The notes under the pieces were generated by a model. It searched no databases. It had not been told where the DNA came from and worked only from the letters and a program-made list of their open reading frames with translations. A stretch of DNA of 58,305 nucleotides, from NCBI GenBank assembly GCA_902770965.1, contig CACXUY010000010.1:1-58305 (forward strand). Direction: 5' to 3'. Every line of letters starts with the position of its first letter. Position 1 is the first letter of the stretch. This document shows positions 38,296-47,458 of the stretch, piece by piece. Made by a program: the position numbers and the translations under genes. Origin of the DNA: an uncultured Lachnospiraceae bacterium. Its GTDB lineage: Bacteria; Bacillota; Clostridia; Lachnospirales; Lachnospiraceae.

Positions 38296-39084
38296 TCAAA
38301 TCATTATCTTCATGCTTTCACTGTTGATCCCATAGATGTCCTTGCTCATGAACATCGATTGATATTCTGATGGCGAGCAGGCGAACTTTTTCTTAAAAAG
38401 TCGTGAGAAGTAAAGAGGGTCGTGAAAGCCGCAGAAATGAGCGACATCGGATATGCTGATGGTCCTCGTCTCTTTGGACATAAGTCTCTCGGCAGCCGCG
38501 TTGAGCCTGGTGTCGAGCAGGAAGCTGTGAGGCGTCAGATTTAGCTCTTTTTTGAAAAGCTTGCGGAGATAATCGTAATTAAAAGGAAGGCTGCGGAGGT
38601 ACTCGTCTAGCTGGAACCTCTCGTCCGGGTAGTTGTTTATAATCGTATTGACGATATCCTTTACGACTGAGCTCATGATTGGCGTATTCAGTACATCAAG
38701 TGTCAGATGTACGACGAGGTCGGCATAGGAAGACAGCAGATAGATATTGCGGTCGGTTTCTCTGTTGAAGAAAGAGAAGCACGCATTGAAGGCGTCAAGA
38801 ATAAAATGATTGCTGTCGTCATGTATCTTGAATGGCTTCTCCTGCGGTATGAGCGTGGTCTGAACGTTAAGAAATACATTCGTGAAGCCGGGTTCGCTGA
38901 TATTCTGATGTCTGCACAGCGGCGGTATGACCACGATCTCGCCGGCAACATAGGGTATGGATCGGTCTTCCAGAACCAGTTTCCCATTGCCGGAAGTGCA
39001 GTATATGAATTCCCAGCTTGTGTGCACATGGCTCGGAACGTCGAACGTTAACAGATGTTTTCCTGCATATAATATCTGTGACAT
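38296..39084 (-). CDS. AraC-family transcriptional regulator, pectin locus
   Basis: A 262-residue regulator. The N-terminal cupin has the metal-type HVHTSWEFIYCTSGNG motif, and the C-terminal helix-turn-helix pair (about 165-262) ends with FSRLFKKKFACSPSEYQSM. AAGGAGACATGCC lies before the ATG at 39084. It is divergent from the second ATPase and the kdu genes and convergent with GH105, so it is well placed to activate the uronate genes. The ligand is not known but is probably a uronate or 2-keto-3-deoxygluconate. Confidence 0.88.
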   Translation of the reverse strand: MSQILYAGKHLLTFDVPSHVHTSWEFIYCTSGNGKLVLEDRSIPYVAGEIVVIPPLCRHQNISEPGFTNVFLNVQTTLIPQEKPFKIHDDSNHFILDAFNACFSFFNRETDRNIYLLSSYADLVVHLTLDVLNTPIMSSVVKDIVNTIINNYPDERFQLDEYLRSLPFNYDYLRKLFKKELNLTPHSFLLDTRLNAAAERLMSKETRTISISDVAHFCGFHDPLYFSRLFKKKFACSPSEYQSMFMSKDIYGINSESMKIMI

Positions 39085-39322
39085 GGCATGTCTCCTTTTG
39101 CAGCAATTGCTGAGGTCTGACAGCTTCTCCGGTACATAAACACTATTTCGGAGAAAGAAGAAAAAGATAACCGTATTTTAACATAATACATCCGTTTTGT
39201 CCATAATAACAAACCCACACAGCCGGCCGTTACGGGCGATCTGATCGCCAGCAATCAAGATCAGGCGGATCGGCCTGCAAAAAATGGCGGCTGTGAATCT
39301 ACATGACCAAGGGGGATATGAA

Positions 39323-40402
39323 ATGGCTTACTTAACGCTGAAAAACATCAACAAGATCTATCCAAACGGCTACCATGCAGTTCATGATTTCAATCTTGAG
39401 ATGGACAAGGGCGAGTTCATCGTCTTTGTAGGACCGTCAGGATGCGGTAAGTCCACGACTCTTCGTATGATCGCGGGGCTGGAAGACATCTCGAACGGGG
39501 AGTTTCTCATCGATGGAAAGCGCGCCAACGAACAAGGACCCAGGGAACGCGGCATAGCGATGGTTTTCCAAAGCTATGCGCTTTACCCCCAGATGACAGT
39601 GTACGACAACATTGCCTTTGGACTTGAGCTTCAGGGCGCTGACGAAGAGTACATCGAAGAGAAGGTGCTCAATACTGCCAGAATTCTGGGACTTACAGAG
39701 TATCTTGATCGCCTTCCCAGGGCGCTTTCAGGCGGACAGCGCCAGCGTGTCGCCATCGGCCGCGCTCTTATAAGGAAGGTCGGTATTTTCCTCATGGATG
39801 AGCCTCTGTCGAATCTCGATGCCAAGCAGCGTGTCACGATGCGTTCGGAGATCACCCAGATCCACCGTGAGACCGGAGCGACAACTATTTATGTCACGCA
39901 TGACCAGACTGAAGCCATGACCATGGCGGATAGGATCGTCGTCATGAAGGACGGCTATGTGCAGCAGGTAGGGACGCCCAGGGAACTGTACTTTGACCCC
40001 GTTAATGTTTTTGTGGCCGGTTTCATCGGAGAGCCGCCGATGAATTTCGTGAAGGGCATCGTGGAAGGAGGCAAGATAAAGTTCGGTGGTGAGACCATCG
40101 ACCTGAAGCATAAGCTCGGAGATCGTCTGAAGGAGTATGAGGGCAAGGAGATCGTCTTTGGCTTCCGTCCTGAATCCATCGTTTTAGGCAAGCAGCCCGA
40201 ATCCTATGTCATCCCTGCGGATGTTGAGCTTACCGAGATGCTTGGAGACAACACAAATGTATATATCAAGGTCGGAGAAGCACAGTCCATACTGAAGATC
40301 GATCCCCATGACACTCCGGAAGTGGATTCACAGATCACCTTCTCCATTCCTTTTAAGAATGTTTATCTTTTCGATGGAAAAACTGAATCTGTAATCAAAT
40401 AA
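39323..40402 (+). CDS. ugpC: ABC transporter ATPase, MsmK/UgpC type, second copy
   Basis: A 359-residue CUT1 ATPase with GPSGCGKST, LSGGQRQRV, VFLMDEP-like IFLMDEP and THDQTEA, and the C-terminal regulatory OB domain. It is clearly a different gene from the one at 33029, with about the identity of distant family members. It has no permease beside it and heads the kduI operon. AAGGGGGAT precedes the ATG at 39323, in preference to 39284. It may energise the same or another CUT1 importer. Confidence 0.92.
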   Translation: MAYLTLKNINKIYPNGYHAVHDFNLEMDKGEFIVFVGPSGCGKSTTLRMIAGLEDISNGEFLIDGKRANEQGPRERGIAMVFQSYALYPQMTVYDNIAFGLELQGADEEYIEEKVLNTARILGLTEYLDRLPRALSGGQRQRVAIGRALIRKVGIFLMDEPLSNLDAKQRVTMRSEITQIHRETGATTIYVTHDQTEAMTMADRIVVMKDGYVQQVGTPRELYFDPVNVFVAGFIGEPPMNFVKGIVEGGKIKFGGETIDLKHKLGDRLKEYEGKEIVFGFRPESIVLGKQPESYVIPADVELTEMLGDNTNVYIKVGEAQSILKIDPHDTPEVDSQITFSIPFKNVYLFDGKTESVIK

Positions 40403-40419
40403 AATATTAGGAGAATACT

Positions 40420-41262
40420 ATGGATATCCGTTACAGTGCGAATCCAAACGATGTTAGACGTTATACGACCGAGGAGCTCCGGAAGGAATTCCTTATTGAG
40501 AACCTGTATGTTCCTGACAGTGTTGTCGCTGTGTACAGCCATGTGGACCGCATGGTCACCATGGGCTGCATGCCTGTCGCGGAGAAGGTCTCCATCGATA
40601 AGGGAATAGACGTTTGGTCAAATTTCGGAACCAAATATTTTCTTGAGCGAAGGGAGATAGGCATCTTCAATATCGGCGGTCCGGGTACCATAACAGTTGA
40701 CGGCAAGGTATATGAGCTGGGCTTTGAGGACTGCCTGTATATAACAAAGGGCGCGAAGGAAGTCTGCTTTGCTTCAGATGATCAGGCAAAACCCGCGAAG
40801 TTCTACATGGTCTCTGCCCCGGCACACCGCAGCTTCGAGACGAGGCTTCTGAAGTTCGCGGATGCCAACAAGAGGGTCTGCGGCGAAGCCGCGACCGCAA
40901 ACAGGCGCACGATCAACCAGTTCATACATCCGGATGTTCTTCCCACCTGCCAGCTTTCCATGGGACTGACGGTCCTTGAGAGCGGCAGTGTCTGGAATAC
41001 CATGCCGGCACATACCCATGAGCGCCGCATGGAAGTGTATATGTATTTTGATGTTCCGGATGACCAGGTCGTGTTCCATATGATGGGCCAGGGCAAGGAG
41101 ACGAGGCATATAGTGATGCGCAGCGAGCAGGCGGTCATTTCTCCTTCGTGGTCCATACACGCAGGCGTCGGCACCTCCAGCTATACCTTCATCTGGGCTA
41201 TGGGCGGAGAGAACCAGGAATTTGACGACATGGATAATATTCCAACAGCTGAATTAAGATAA
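40420..41262 (+). CDS. kduI: 5-keto-4-deoxyuronate isomerase
   Basis: This 280-residue cupin isomerises 5-keto-4-deoxyuronate to 2,5-diketo-3-deoxygluconate in pectin breakdown. The zinc-binding HTHERRMEVYMYFD pattern (His, His, Glu) is present near residue 195, with the MGGENQEFDDMD tail typical of the family. TAGGAGA precedes the ATG. It is followed by kduD, the next enzyme of the same pathway. Confidence 0.96.
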   Translation: MDIRYSANPNDVRRYTTEELRKEFLIENLYVPDSVVAVYSHVDRMVTMGCMPVAEKVSIDKGIDVWSNFGTKYFLERREIGIFNIGGPGTITVDGKVYELGFEDCLYITKGAKEVCFASDDQAKPAKFYMVSAPAHRSFETRLLKFADANKRVCGEAATANRRTINQFIHPDVLPTCQLSMGLTVLESGSVWNTMPAHTHERRMEVYMYFDVPDDQVVFHMMGQGKETRHIVMRSEQAVISPSWSIHAGVGTSSYTFIWAMGGENQEFDDMDNIPTAELR

Positions 41263-41280
41263 AAAAGGAGGCTCATACCA

Positions 41281-42081
41281 ATGGATATCATGAAAAGCTT
41301 TTCGCTTGAAGGAAAGGTAGCTCTCATCACAGGCGCTATCTATGGAATCGGCTTCGCCATCGCCGAGGCTATGGCAGGCGCCGGGGCGACAGTTGCGTTC
41401 AACTGCCTCTCTGAAGCTGACCTTGAGAAGGGACTGGCGAATTATGAAGCCAAGGGCATTAAAGCCCATGGCTATGTTGCGGACGTCACCTGCGAGGAGC
41501 AGGTTCAGGAGCTCGTGCAGAAGATTAAGGAGGATCTCGGCGGAGTAGATATCCTTGTAAACAACGCCGGCATCATCAAGCGTATCCCCATGGTCGAGAT
41601 GAGTTCCGAGGACTTCCGCAAGGTCGTTGACATCGATCTGGTGGGTCCCTTCATTTGCGCCAAGGCGGTCATCCCCGGCATGATAGAGAAGGGACATGGG
41701 AAGATCATAAACATCTGCTCCATGATGAGCGAGCTTGGTCGTGAGACCGTATCTGCTTATGCCGCGGCCAAGGGCGGACTGAAGATGCTCACCCGTAATA
41801 TATGCTCAGAGTATGGCGAGCACAACATCCAGTGCAACGGCATTGGTCCTGGATACATCGCTACGCCTCAGACCGCTCCGTTAAGGGAGCGTCAGCCTGA
41901 CGGAAGCCGCCATCCTTTTGACCAGTTTATCATCGCGAAGACTCCCGCTGCCCGCTGGGGCACTCCTGAAGATCTCATGGGACCTGCTGTCTTCCTTGCG
42001 TCTGACGCGTCTGATTTCGTGAACGGCCATGTCCTGTATGTCGATGGCGGCATCCTCGCCTATATCGGCAAGCAGCCTTGA
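41281..42081 (+). CDS. kduD: 2-deoxy-D-gluconate 3-dehydrogenase (KduD), short-chain dehydrogenase
   Basis: This 266-residue short-chain dehydrogenase reduces 2,5-diketo-3-deoxygluconate to 2-keto-3-deoxygluconate with NAD(P)H. It shows the TGAIYGIGFA cofactor loop, NNAG, the catalytic Ser at ICSMMS, and YAAAKGG (Tyr, Lys). AAAAAGGAGG precedes the ATG. It lies directly after kduI, which makes the substrate assignment firm. The family alone would leave gluconate 5-dehydrogenase possible. Confidence 0.9.
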   Translation: MDIMKSFSLEGKVALITGAIYGIGFAIAEAMAGAGATVAFNCLSEADLEKGLANYEAKGIKAHGYVADVTCEEQVQELVQKIKEDLGGVDILVNNAGIIKRIPMVEMSSEDFRKVVDIDLVGPFICAKAVIPGMIEKGHGKIINICSMMSELGRETVSAYAAAKGGLKMLTRNICSEYGEHNIQCNGIGPGYIATPQTAPLRERQPDGSRHPFDQFIIAKTPAARWGTPEDLMGPAVFLASDASDFVNGHVLYVDGGILAYIGKQP

Positions 42082-42173
42082 TATTATCAGTGATATGGAT
42101 TTTACAGTGAACCGCTCGGTTGCTGCCTGAGATGAGTACACACCGAGCAATTATTTAAGAGAGGAGAACTAAA

Positions 42174-42821
42174 ATGAACGAACTCAATCAGAAGATATCC
42201 GATATCGGCGTTGTGCCCGTGATCAAGCTCAACAATCCCGAGAGGGACGCGGCTCCCCTTGCCAAGGCTCTGTGCGAGGGAGGAGTTCCTGTCGCTGAGG
42301 TTACATTCCGTGCGGCTGGCGCGGACAAGGCCATAAGGATCATGAGGGAGACCTGCCCTGAGATGATCGCAGGCGCCGGCACAGTTACCACCACTGCGCA
42401 GATAGATGCTGTCATTGAGGCCGGCGGAGCTTTTATAGTATCTCCCGGTTTCGACCCTGAGCTAGTGGCATATGCGCAGGAGAAGAACATCCCCATTTAC
42501 CCCGGCTGCACCACTGCCTCCGAATACCATCAGGCACTGAAGTTTGGTCTTGAACTCATCAAATTCTTCCCCGCGGAGCAGTCCGGCGGCCTTGCGAAGA
42601 TCAAAGCCCTCGCCGCTCCGTTCCCGATGTTCAAGGTCATGCCCACCGGCGGCGTCAGCCTGAAGAACCTGAAGGATTATCTTTCCAGCCCCATTATTGC
42701 TGCCTGCGGCGGCTCTTACATGGTGACTGCGGATCTGATCGACAACCAGAAGTGGGATGAGATCATTGAGCTTTGCAAGAAGTCCAGGGAGATCGTCAAG
42801 GAGGCGAGAGGTCTTGCATAA
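42174..42821 (+). CDS. eda: KDPG (2-keto-3-deoxy-6-phosphogluconate) aldolase
   Basis: A 215-residue class I aldolase that splits KDPG into pyruvate and glyceraldehyde-3-phosphate. The catalytic Glu is in VAEVTFR, and the Schiff-base Lys in ELIKFFPAEQ. The phosphate-binding MPTGGVSLKN is intact. GAGGAG precedes the ATG. It feeds from kdgK, whose start overlaps the eda end. Confidence 0.95.
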   Translation: MNELNQKISDIGVVPVIKLNNPERDAAPLAKALCEGGVPVAEVTFRAAGADKAIRIMRETCPEMIAGAGTVTTTAQIDAVIEAGGAFIVSPGFDPELVAYAQEKNIPIYPGCTTASEYHQALKFGLELIKFFPAEQSGGLAKIKALAAPFPMFKVMPTGGVSLKNLKDYLSSPIIAACGGSYMVTADLIDNQKWDEIIELCKKSREIVKEARGLA

Positions 42822-43893
42822 CAATATCGCGGAGGAAGGCTGTTCACAGAGGTTTATAACATTTGGGGAGATCATGCTTCGCCTGACTCCTCCGAACTAT
42901 GAAAAGATCCGCATGACGGCCAGCTTCGAGGCGAGTTACGGCGGCAGTGAGGCGAATGTAGCCCTCGCTCTTGCAAATCTGGGTATAGACAGCTCGTTTT
43001 TCACTGTAGTACCGAATAACAGTTTGGGAAAGAGCGCGGTCAGGATGCTAAGGAGCAATGATGTACACTGCTCACCGATCATCCTCTCAACTCCGGAAGA
43101 GACACCGACTCATCGCCTCGGGACCTATTATCTCGAGACGGGATACGGTATCCGGCCCAGTAAGGTTACATACGACCGAAAATACAGCGCCATCACGGAG
43201 TATGATTTCAGCAAGGTTGATCTTGACGAGCTTCTCGATGGGTTTACGTGGCTTCATCTTAGCGGCATCACTCCGGCACTTTCTGTAAGCTGCGCGGATT
43301 TCATGCTGAAATGCCTGCAAAAGGCAAAGGAGAAGGGGATAACCGTAAGCTTCGACGGAAACTTCCGATCCACCCTCTGGACCTGGGAGGAGGCCAGGGA
43401 GTTTTGCACAAAATGCCTTCCTTATGTCGATGTGCTTCTTGGGATCGAACCTTATCATCTGTGGAGAGACGAGAACGACCACAGCAAGGGCGATGTCAAA
43501 GACGGCATTCCTATGCAGCCACGCTATGAGCAGCAGGATGAGGTGTTCCAGGCATTTGCCGCTCGTTATCCTAACATCAAGTGCATGGCCCGCCACGTCC
43601 GTTATGCCCACACGGGCAGTGAGAACAGCCTGATGGCATATATGTGGTACGAGGATCATACCTTCGAGAGCAGGCTTTTTACCTTCAACATACTTGACCG
43701 GGTCGGCGGCGGAGACGCATTCGCCAGCGGACTGATCTACGCTATGATGAAAGGCTACAAGCCGATGGACATGATCAATTTTGCTGTTGCCAGCAGCGTC
43801 ATAAAACACACCATTCGCGGCGACGGAAATATCACAGATGACGCTGACAGCATCCGCAGCCTGATGAATATGAATTATGATATCAAACGTTGA
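42814..43893 (+). CDS. kdgK: 2-dehydro-3-deoxygluconokinase, PfkB family
   Basis: A 359-residue sugar kinase that makes KDPG for Eda. The FITFGEIMLRL opening strand, the FDGNFRSTLW segment and the DRVGGGDAFASG catalytic motif (Asp at the anion hole) are present. No ATG or GTG precedes the first strand in frame. A TTG at 42814 with GAGG 9 nt upstream is the most plausible start and overlaps the eda stop. The next ATG (42874) would remove beta-strand 1. The start is therefore uncertain, the function is not. Confidence 0.9.
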   Translation: MHNNIAEEGCSQRFITFGEIMLRLTPPNYEKIRMTASFEASYGGSEANVALALANLGIDSSFFTVVPNNSLGKSAVRMLRSNDVHCSPIILSTPEETPTHRLGTYYLETGYGIRPSKVTYDRKYSAITEYDFSKVDLDELLDGFTWLHLSGITPALSVSCADFMLKCLQKAKEKGITVSFDGNFRSTLWTWEEAREFCTKCLPYVDVLLGIEPYHLWRDENDHSKGDVKDGIPMQPRYEQQDEVFQAFAARYPNIKCMARHVRYAHTGSENSLMAYMWYEDHTFESRLFTFNILDRVGGGDAFASGLIYAMMKGYKPMDMINFAVASSVIKHTIRGDGNITDDADSIRSLMNMNYDIKR

Positions 43894-43906
43894 GAGGAAA
43901 CATCAC

Positions 43907-45340
43907 ATGAAACCTTTTATGGATAAAGACTTCCTTCTTGAGACGGAGACTGCAAGGCATCTCTTCCATGATTACGCGAAGAATCAGCCTTTGGTTGACT
44001 ATCACTGCCACATTTCACCCCGTGAGATATATGAAGACCGCCGTTTTGAGAACCTCACCGAGGTCTGGCTTGGCGGGAAGAATCCCGACGGGAGCTATTT
44101 CGGAGACCATTACAAATGGCGCGTGATGCGCTCGAACGCGACTCCTGAGGAGTATGTCACCGGAGACAAGCCTCCCTATGAGCGTTACCTCAAGTTTGTC
44201 GAAGCCCTACAGCTTGCTATCGGCAATCCCATGCTTCATTGGTGCAACCTTGAGCTGAGGCAGTTCTTCGGCATCGACAAACCCCTTACTCCCGACACGG
44301 CAAAGGAGATCTGGGATACCTGCAGCTACAAGCTTCAAAATGATCCCGACCTCACCGTAAGGGGCATAATCAGTAAGGCAAATGTAGCTTTCATCGGTAC
44401 TACCGATGATCCTGTCGACAGCCTTGAGTGGCATGAAAAGATCGCCGCCGACCCTGCTATCAAGGTCAAGGTCTGCCCTTCATATAGACCCGACAAGGCC
44501 ATTAACATCAACAAGGATGGTTTCGTTGACTACATCGCCAGGCTCGCCGCGAGCGTCGGCAAGACTGAGCTGAAAAATGTCGCTGAAGTTAAGGCGGCTC
44601 TTGAGGAGAGGCTTGAGTTCTTCGCGAAGGTCGGCTGCCGCGCCAGCGACCATGGCCTCGACTACATCCCTTATCGCCCCGCGTCGGATGAAGAGGTTGA
44701 CGCCGTTTTCGCGAAGGCGATGGCGGGCGGATGCGTGACCACAGAGGAAGCTGAGAAATATCAGACCGCGATACTGATGCATCTGGGAAGGTGTTACCAC
44801 AGGCTTCACATAGCGATGCAGCTCCATTATTCGTGCTACAGGAATGTCAATACACGCCTGTACAGGGTATTAGGACCTGATACCGGCTTCGACATGATCG
44901 CTCAGAACAGCTGCGGAGAGAGCATCGCGAAGCTTCTTGCAGCGCTCGATGAGAAAAATGAGTGCCCGAAGACCATCATTTATTCTCTTAATCCGATAGA
45001 TAACGAGCTCATCGGTACCATGCTCGGCTGTCTGCAGACAGACGAGATGCCCGGTAAGATCCAGCATGGATCGGCATGGTGGTTCAACGACACGAAGTCC
45101 GGCATGGAGGCGCAGATGAAGTCTCTCGCCAACCTGGGTCTGCTCGGCAACTTCGTCGGCATGCTCACTGATTCCCGTTCCTTCCTGTCTTACGCCCGCC
45201 ATGATTATTTCCGCAGGATCCTCTGCAACCTGATCGGCAGCTGGGTGGAGAACGGCGAGTATCCGAACATCGAGGAGAATCTCAAGAGGATCGTCGAGGG
45301 AATCTGCTACACGAACGCCGAGAGGTATTTTGAACTGTAA
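43907..45340 (+). CDS. uxaC: Uronate isomerase
   Basis: This 477-residue amidohydrolase-fold enzyme converts D-galacturonate to tagaturonate and D-glucuronate to fructuronate. The DYHCHISPREIYED metal motif is present, with the AMQLHYSCYRN His and SDHGLDYI-like ASDHGLDY sites, and the C-terminal TDSRSF segment. The ATG at 43907 follows GAGAGG with 9-nt spacing. An upstream ATG overlapping kdgK is rejected. It gives the galacturonate entry step next to the unsaturated-uronate (kdu) branch. Confidence 0.95.
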   Translation: MKPFMDKDFLLETETARHLFHDYAKNQPLVDYHCHISPREIYEDRRFENLTEVWLGGKNPDGSYFGDHYKWRVMRSNATPEEYVTGDKPPYERYLKFVEALQLAIGNPMLHWCNLELRQFFGIDKPLTPDTAKEIWDTCSYKLQNDPDLTVRGIISKANVAFIGTTDDPVDSLEWHEKIAADPAIKVKVCPSYRPDKAININKDGFVDYIARLAASVGKTELKNVAEVKAALEERLEFFAKVGCRASDHGLDYIPYRPASDEEVDAVFAKAMAGGCVTTEEAEKYQTAILMHLGRCYHRLHIAMQLHYSCYRNVNTRLYRVLGPDTGFDMIAQNSCGESIAKLLAALDEKNECPKTIIYSLNPIDNELIGTMLGCLQTDEMPGKIQHGSAWWFNDTKSGMEAQMKSLANLGLLGNFVGMLTDSRSFLSYARHDYFRRILCNLIGSWVENGEYPNIEENLKRIVEGICYTNAERYFEL

Positions 45341-45374
45341 CAGACACATAGACCATTATTAAACGGAGACTGCT

Positions 45375-46853
45375 ATGAAGTTAATACAGATTCATCCTGA
45401 CGACAATGTGGCCGTTGCCCTGTCGGACATAAAAAAGGGCGAAGAGGTATCAGTTGCCGGAGTCAGCCTGACAGCGGCGGATGACGTTGTCCGGGGACAT
45501 AAAATCGCGCTGCGTGAAATCGGCGAGGGACAGCCGGTCGTAAAGTATGGCAATCCGATCGGCATAGCCAGAGAGGACATAGCAGCCGGAAGATGGGTCC
45601 ACGTGCACAACGTGAAGACCGGCCTGTCTGAGACGGCAGAATACGAATACAGGCATATGGTCTATCCCAAACCCGATGTGAAGCCCAGAACCTTCATGGG
45701 TTATCGCAGGGAAGATGGAAGGGCTGCTATCCGCAACGAGCTGTGGATCGTTCCCACAGTCGGCTGTGTCAATAGCATCGCGAATACTCTCGTCCGGAAC
45801 AACCAGCATCTGGTCACCGGAAGCATCGATGGGCTTCACACCTTTGTTCATCCTTATGGATGCAGCCAGATGGGAACGGATCATGAACAGACCAGAAAGC
45901 TATTGGCTGCCTTGGTGCGCCATCCGAACGCGGGAGGAGTGCTCGTGCTGAGCCTTGGCTGCGAGAACCTGACGCAGGATCAGTTCAAGGCAGAGTTAGG
46001 AGAGTGGGATGACCGCAGGGTGAAATTTCTGGTGTGTCAGGACTTCGAGGATGAGTACGAGGAAGGCGCGAAGCTTCTCAGTGAGCTTGCCGTGTATGCA
46101 GGAGGCTTCAAGAGGGAGGAAATTCCCGCCTCAGAGCTGGTCGTCGGCATGAAGTGCGGCGGTTCCGACGGACTATCCGGGATCACGGCCAACCCCACGG
46201 TCGGCAGATTCTCTGACAGGCTGGTCGCCCTTGGCGGCAGCACGGTTTTGACGGAAGTTCCGGAGATGTTCGGGGCTGAGAACATATTGTTCTCGCGCTG
46301 CGAGAACGATGCCGTCTTCGGCAAAGCCGTATCCATGGTCAATAATTTTAAGGATTACTTCGTCAGCCACGGTCAGGTCGTATATGAGAATCCCAGCCCC
46401 GGCAACAAGGCGGGCGGCATAACGACCCTTGAGGACAAATCCTGCGGCTGTGTCCAAAAAGGCGGCAGTGCCCAGATAGTGGATGTGCTTGAGTACGCCG
46501 AGCCTGTCACGAAGAAAGGTTTGAACCTGCTGTCTGGTCCCGGCAATGACCTCGTGTCGGCGACGGACCTGACCGCTGCGGGAGCGAACCTCATCCTTTT
46601 CACTACAGGGCGCGGTACTCCCTTCGGAGCCCCGGTTCCTACGGTGAAGATATCCACGAATACCGCTCTTTACGAGAAGAAGAAAAACTGGATAGATTTC
46701 AATGCCGGAACAGTGGCAGAAGGCGAACCACTTGACGATGCGGGAGACCGTCTCCTCGACTTTGTCCTTGAGATAGCCAGCGGAAAACGCACCCACTCGG
46801 AGGACAGGGACGCCAGAGAGATCGCGATCTTTAAGGACGGCGTGACATTATAA
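45375..46853 (+). CDS. uxaA: Altronate dehydratase
   Basis: This 492-residue enzyme dehydrates D-altronate to 2-keto-3-deoxygluconate. It joins an N-terminal SAF domain (about 1-90) to the altronate/galactarate dehydratase core, with NTLVRNN, LGCENL, GMKCGGSDG and the C-terminal GRGTPFGAPVPTVKI segment, which is typical. The ACGGAGAC box precedes the ATG. UxaB, which would make its substrate from tagaturonate, is not in this window. Confidence 0.94.
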   Translation: MKLIQIHPDDNVAVALSDIKKGEEVSVAGVSLTAADDVVRGHKIALREIGEGQPVVKYGNPIGIAREDIAAGRWVHVHNVKTGLSETAEYEYRHMVYPKPDVKPRTFMGYRREDGRAAIRNELWIVPTVGCVNSIANTLVRNNQHLVTGSIDGLHTFVHPYGCSQMGTDHEQTRKLLAALVRHPNAGGVLVLSLGCENLTQDQFKAELGEWDDRRVKFLVCQDFEDEYEEGAKLLSELAVYAGGFKREEIPASELVVGMKCGGSDGLSGITANPTVGRFSDRLVALGGSTVLTEVPEMFGAENILFSRCENDAVFGKAVSMVNNFKDYFVSHGQVVYENPSPGNKAGGITTLEDKSCGCVQKGGSAQIVDVLEYAEPVTKKGLNLLSGPGNDLVSATDLTAAGANLILFTTGRGTPFGAPVPTVKISTNTALYEKKKNWIDFNAGTVAEGEPLDDAGDRLLDFVLEIASGKRTHSEDRDAREIAIFKDGVTL

Positions 46854-46911
46854 TACCTGATATAAATGCAACTATTAAGCACCCCAGGCTTCGGATGCCG
46901 CGCATCCATCG

Positions 46912-46955
46912 TTTTGGGGCGGCCAGAGGCGCTGCGCGCCTTGTCCGCCCCAAAA
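46912..46955. repeat. Palindrome with TTTTGGGGCGG arms after uxaA
   Basis: TTTTGGGGCGG (46912-46922) pairs with CCGCCCCAAAA (46945-46955), and GGCGC/GCGCC closes an inner stem. An upstream CCCC (46882-46885) could pair with the same GGGG, with a GGATGC/GCATCC hairpin between, so two alternative folds are possible. It has no T run for termination on the plus strand. Confidence 0.6.
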
Positions 46956-46978
46956 TAACTGTTATAATATCCCGAATT

Positions 46979-47024
46979 CAAAACGGCACGATCTGTTTCA
47001 ACACAGGCCGAGCCGTTTTTTCAT
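46979..47024 (+). terminator. Terminator after the uronate operon
   Basis: AAAACGGC pairs with GCCGTTTT, with an inner CTGT/ACAG stem, ending in a T run (to 47021). It separates the uronate operon from the DRTGG cluster. Confidence 0.72.
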
Positions 47025-47036
47025 TTTAATGACCCA

Positions 47037-47065
47037 TTGATTCATTTTAGTGCGGATGATATACT
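47037..47065 (+). promoter_or_regulatory. Promoter of the DRTGG-ATPase-hydrogenase-like cluster
   Basis: TTGATT (47037-47042), a 17-nt spacer and TATACT (47060-47065). The ATG at 47096 follows a GGAGGAC box after about 30 nt of leader. Confidence 0.65.
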
Positions 47066-47095
47066 TGAAATAATCAGTAAATGGAGGACAAAAAA

Positions 47096-47458
47096 ATGAC
47101 TATTGCAGATGTAAAAGAATATATCCACGGAGAGGTGCTGTGCGGCGAGGATCACCTTGACAGAGAGGTTCATATGGCTTGCGGTTCTGATCTCATGAGC
47201 GATGTGCTCGCGTTCGTCAAGGATCAGTCCGTTCTTCTTACGGGTCTTTGCAACCCTCAGGTCATACGGACTGCGGAGATGATGGACATCCTTTGTCTTG
47301 TATTTGTACGCAGCAAAAAGCCTACGCCGGAGATGATCGAGCTCGCCAAGGAAGGCGGGATAGTAGTCATGACCACAGGTCACAGGATGTTCACTGCCTG
47401 CGGCCTGCTTTACAGCCATGGTTTACGCGGAGGTGCCGACTATGAACGATTCTATTGA
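47096..47458 (+). CDS. DRTGG-type domain protein, first copy
   Basis: A 120-residue single-domain protein of the DRTGG fold, known in Firmicutes beside CBS and phosphotransacetylase modules and in hydrogenase-linked clusters. Visible features are GSDLMSDVLAFVKDQSVLLTGL, then FVRSKKPTPEMIELAKEGGI, and the C-terminal MTTGHRMFTACGLLY. GGAGGAC precedes the ATG at 47096, and the gene overlaps the next by 17 nt, so the two are coupled. Ligand and role are unknown. A small-molecule or protein-binding role is family inference. Confidence 0.8.
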   Translation: MTIADVKEYIHGEVLCGEDHLDREVHMACGSDLMSDVLAFVKDQSVLLTGLCNPQVIRTAEMMDILCLVFVRSKKPTPEMIELAKEGGIVVMTTGHRMFTACGLLYSHGLRGGADYERFY

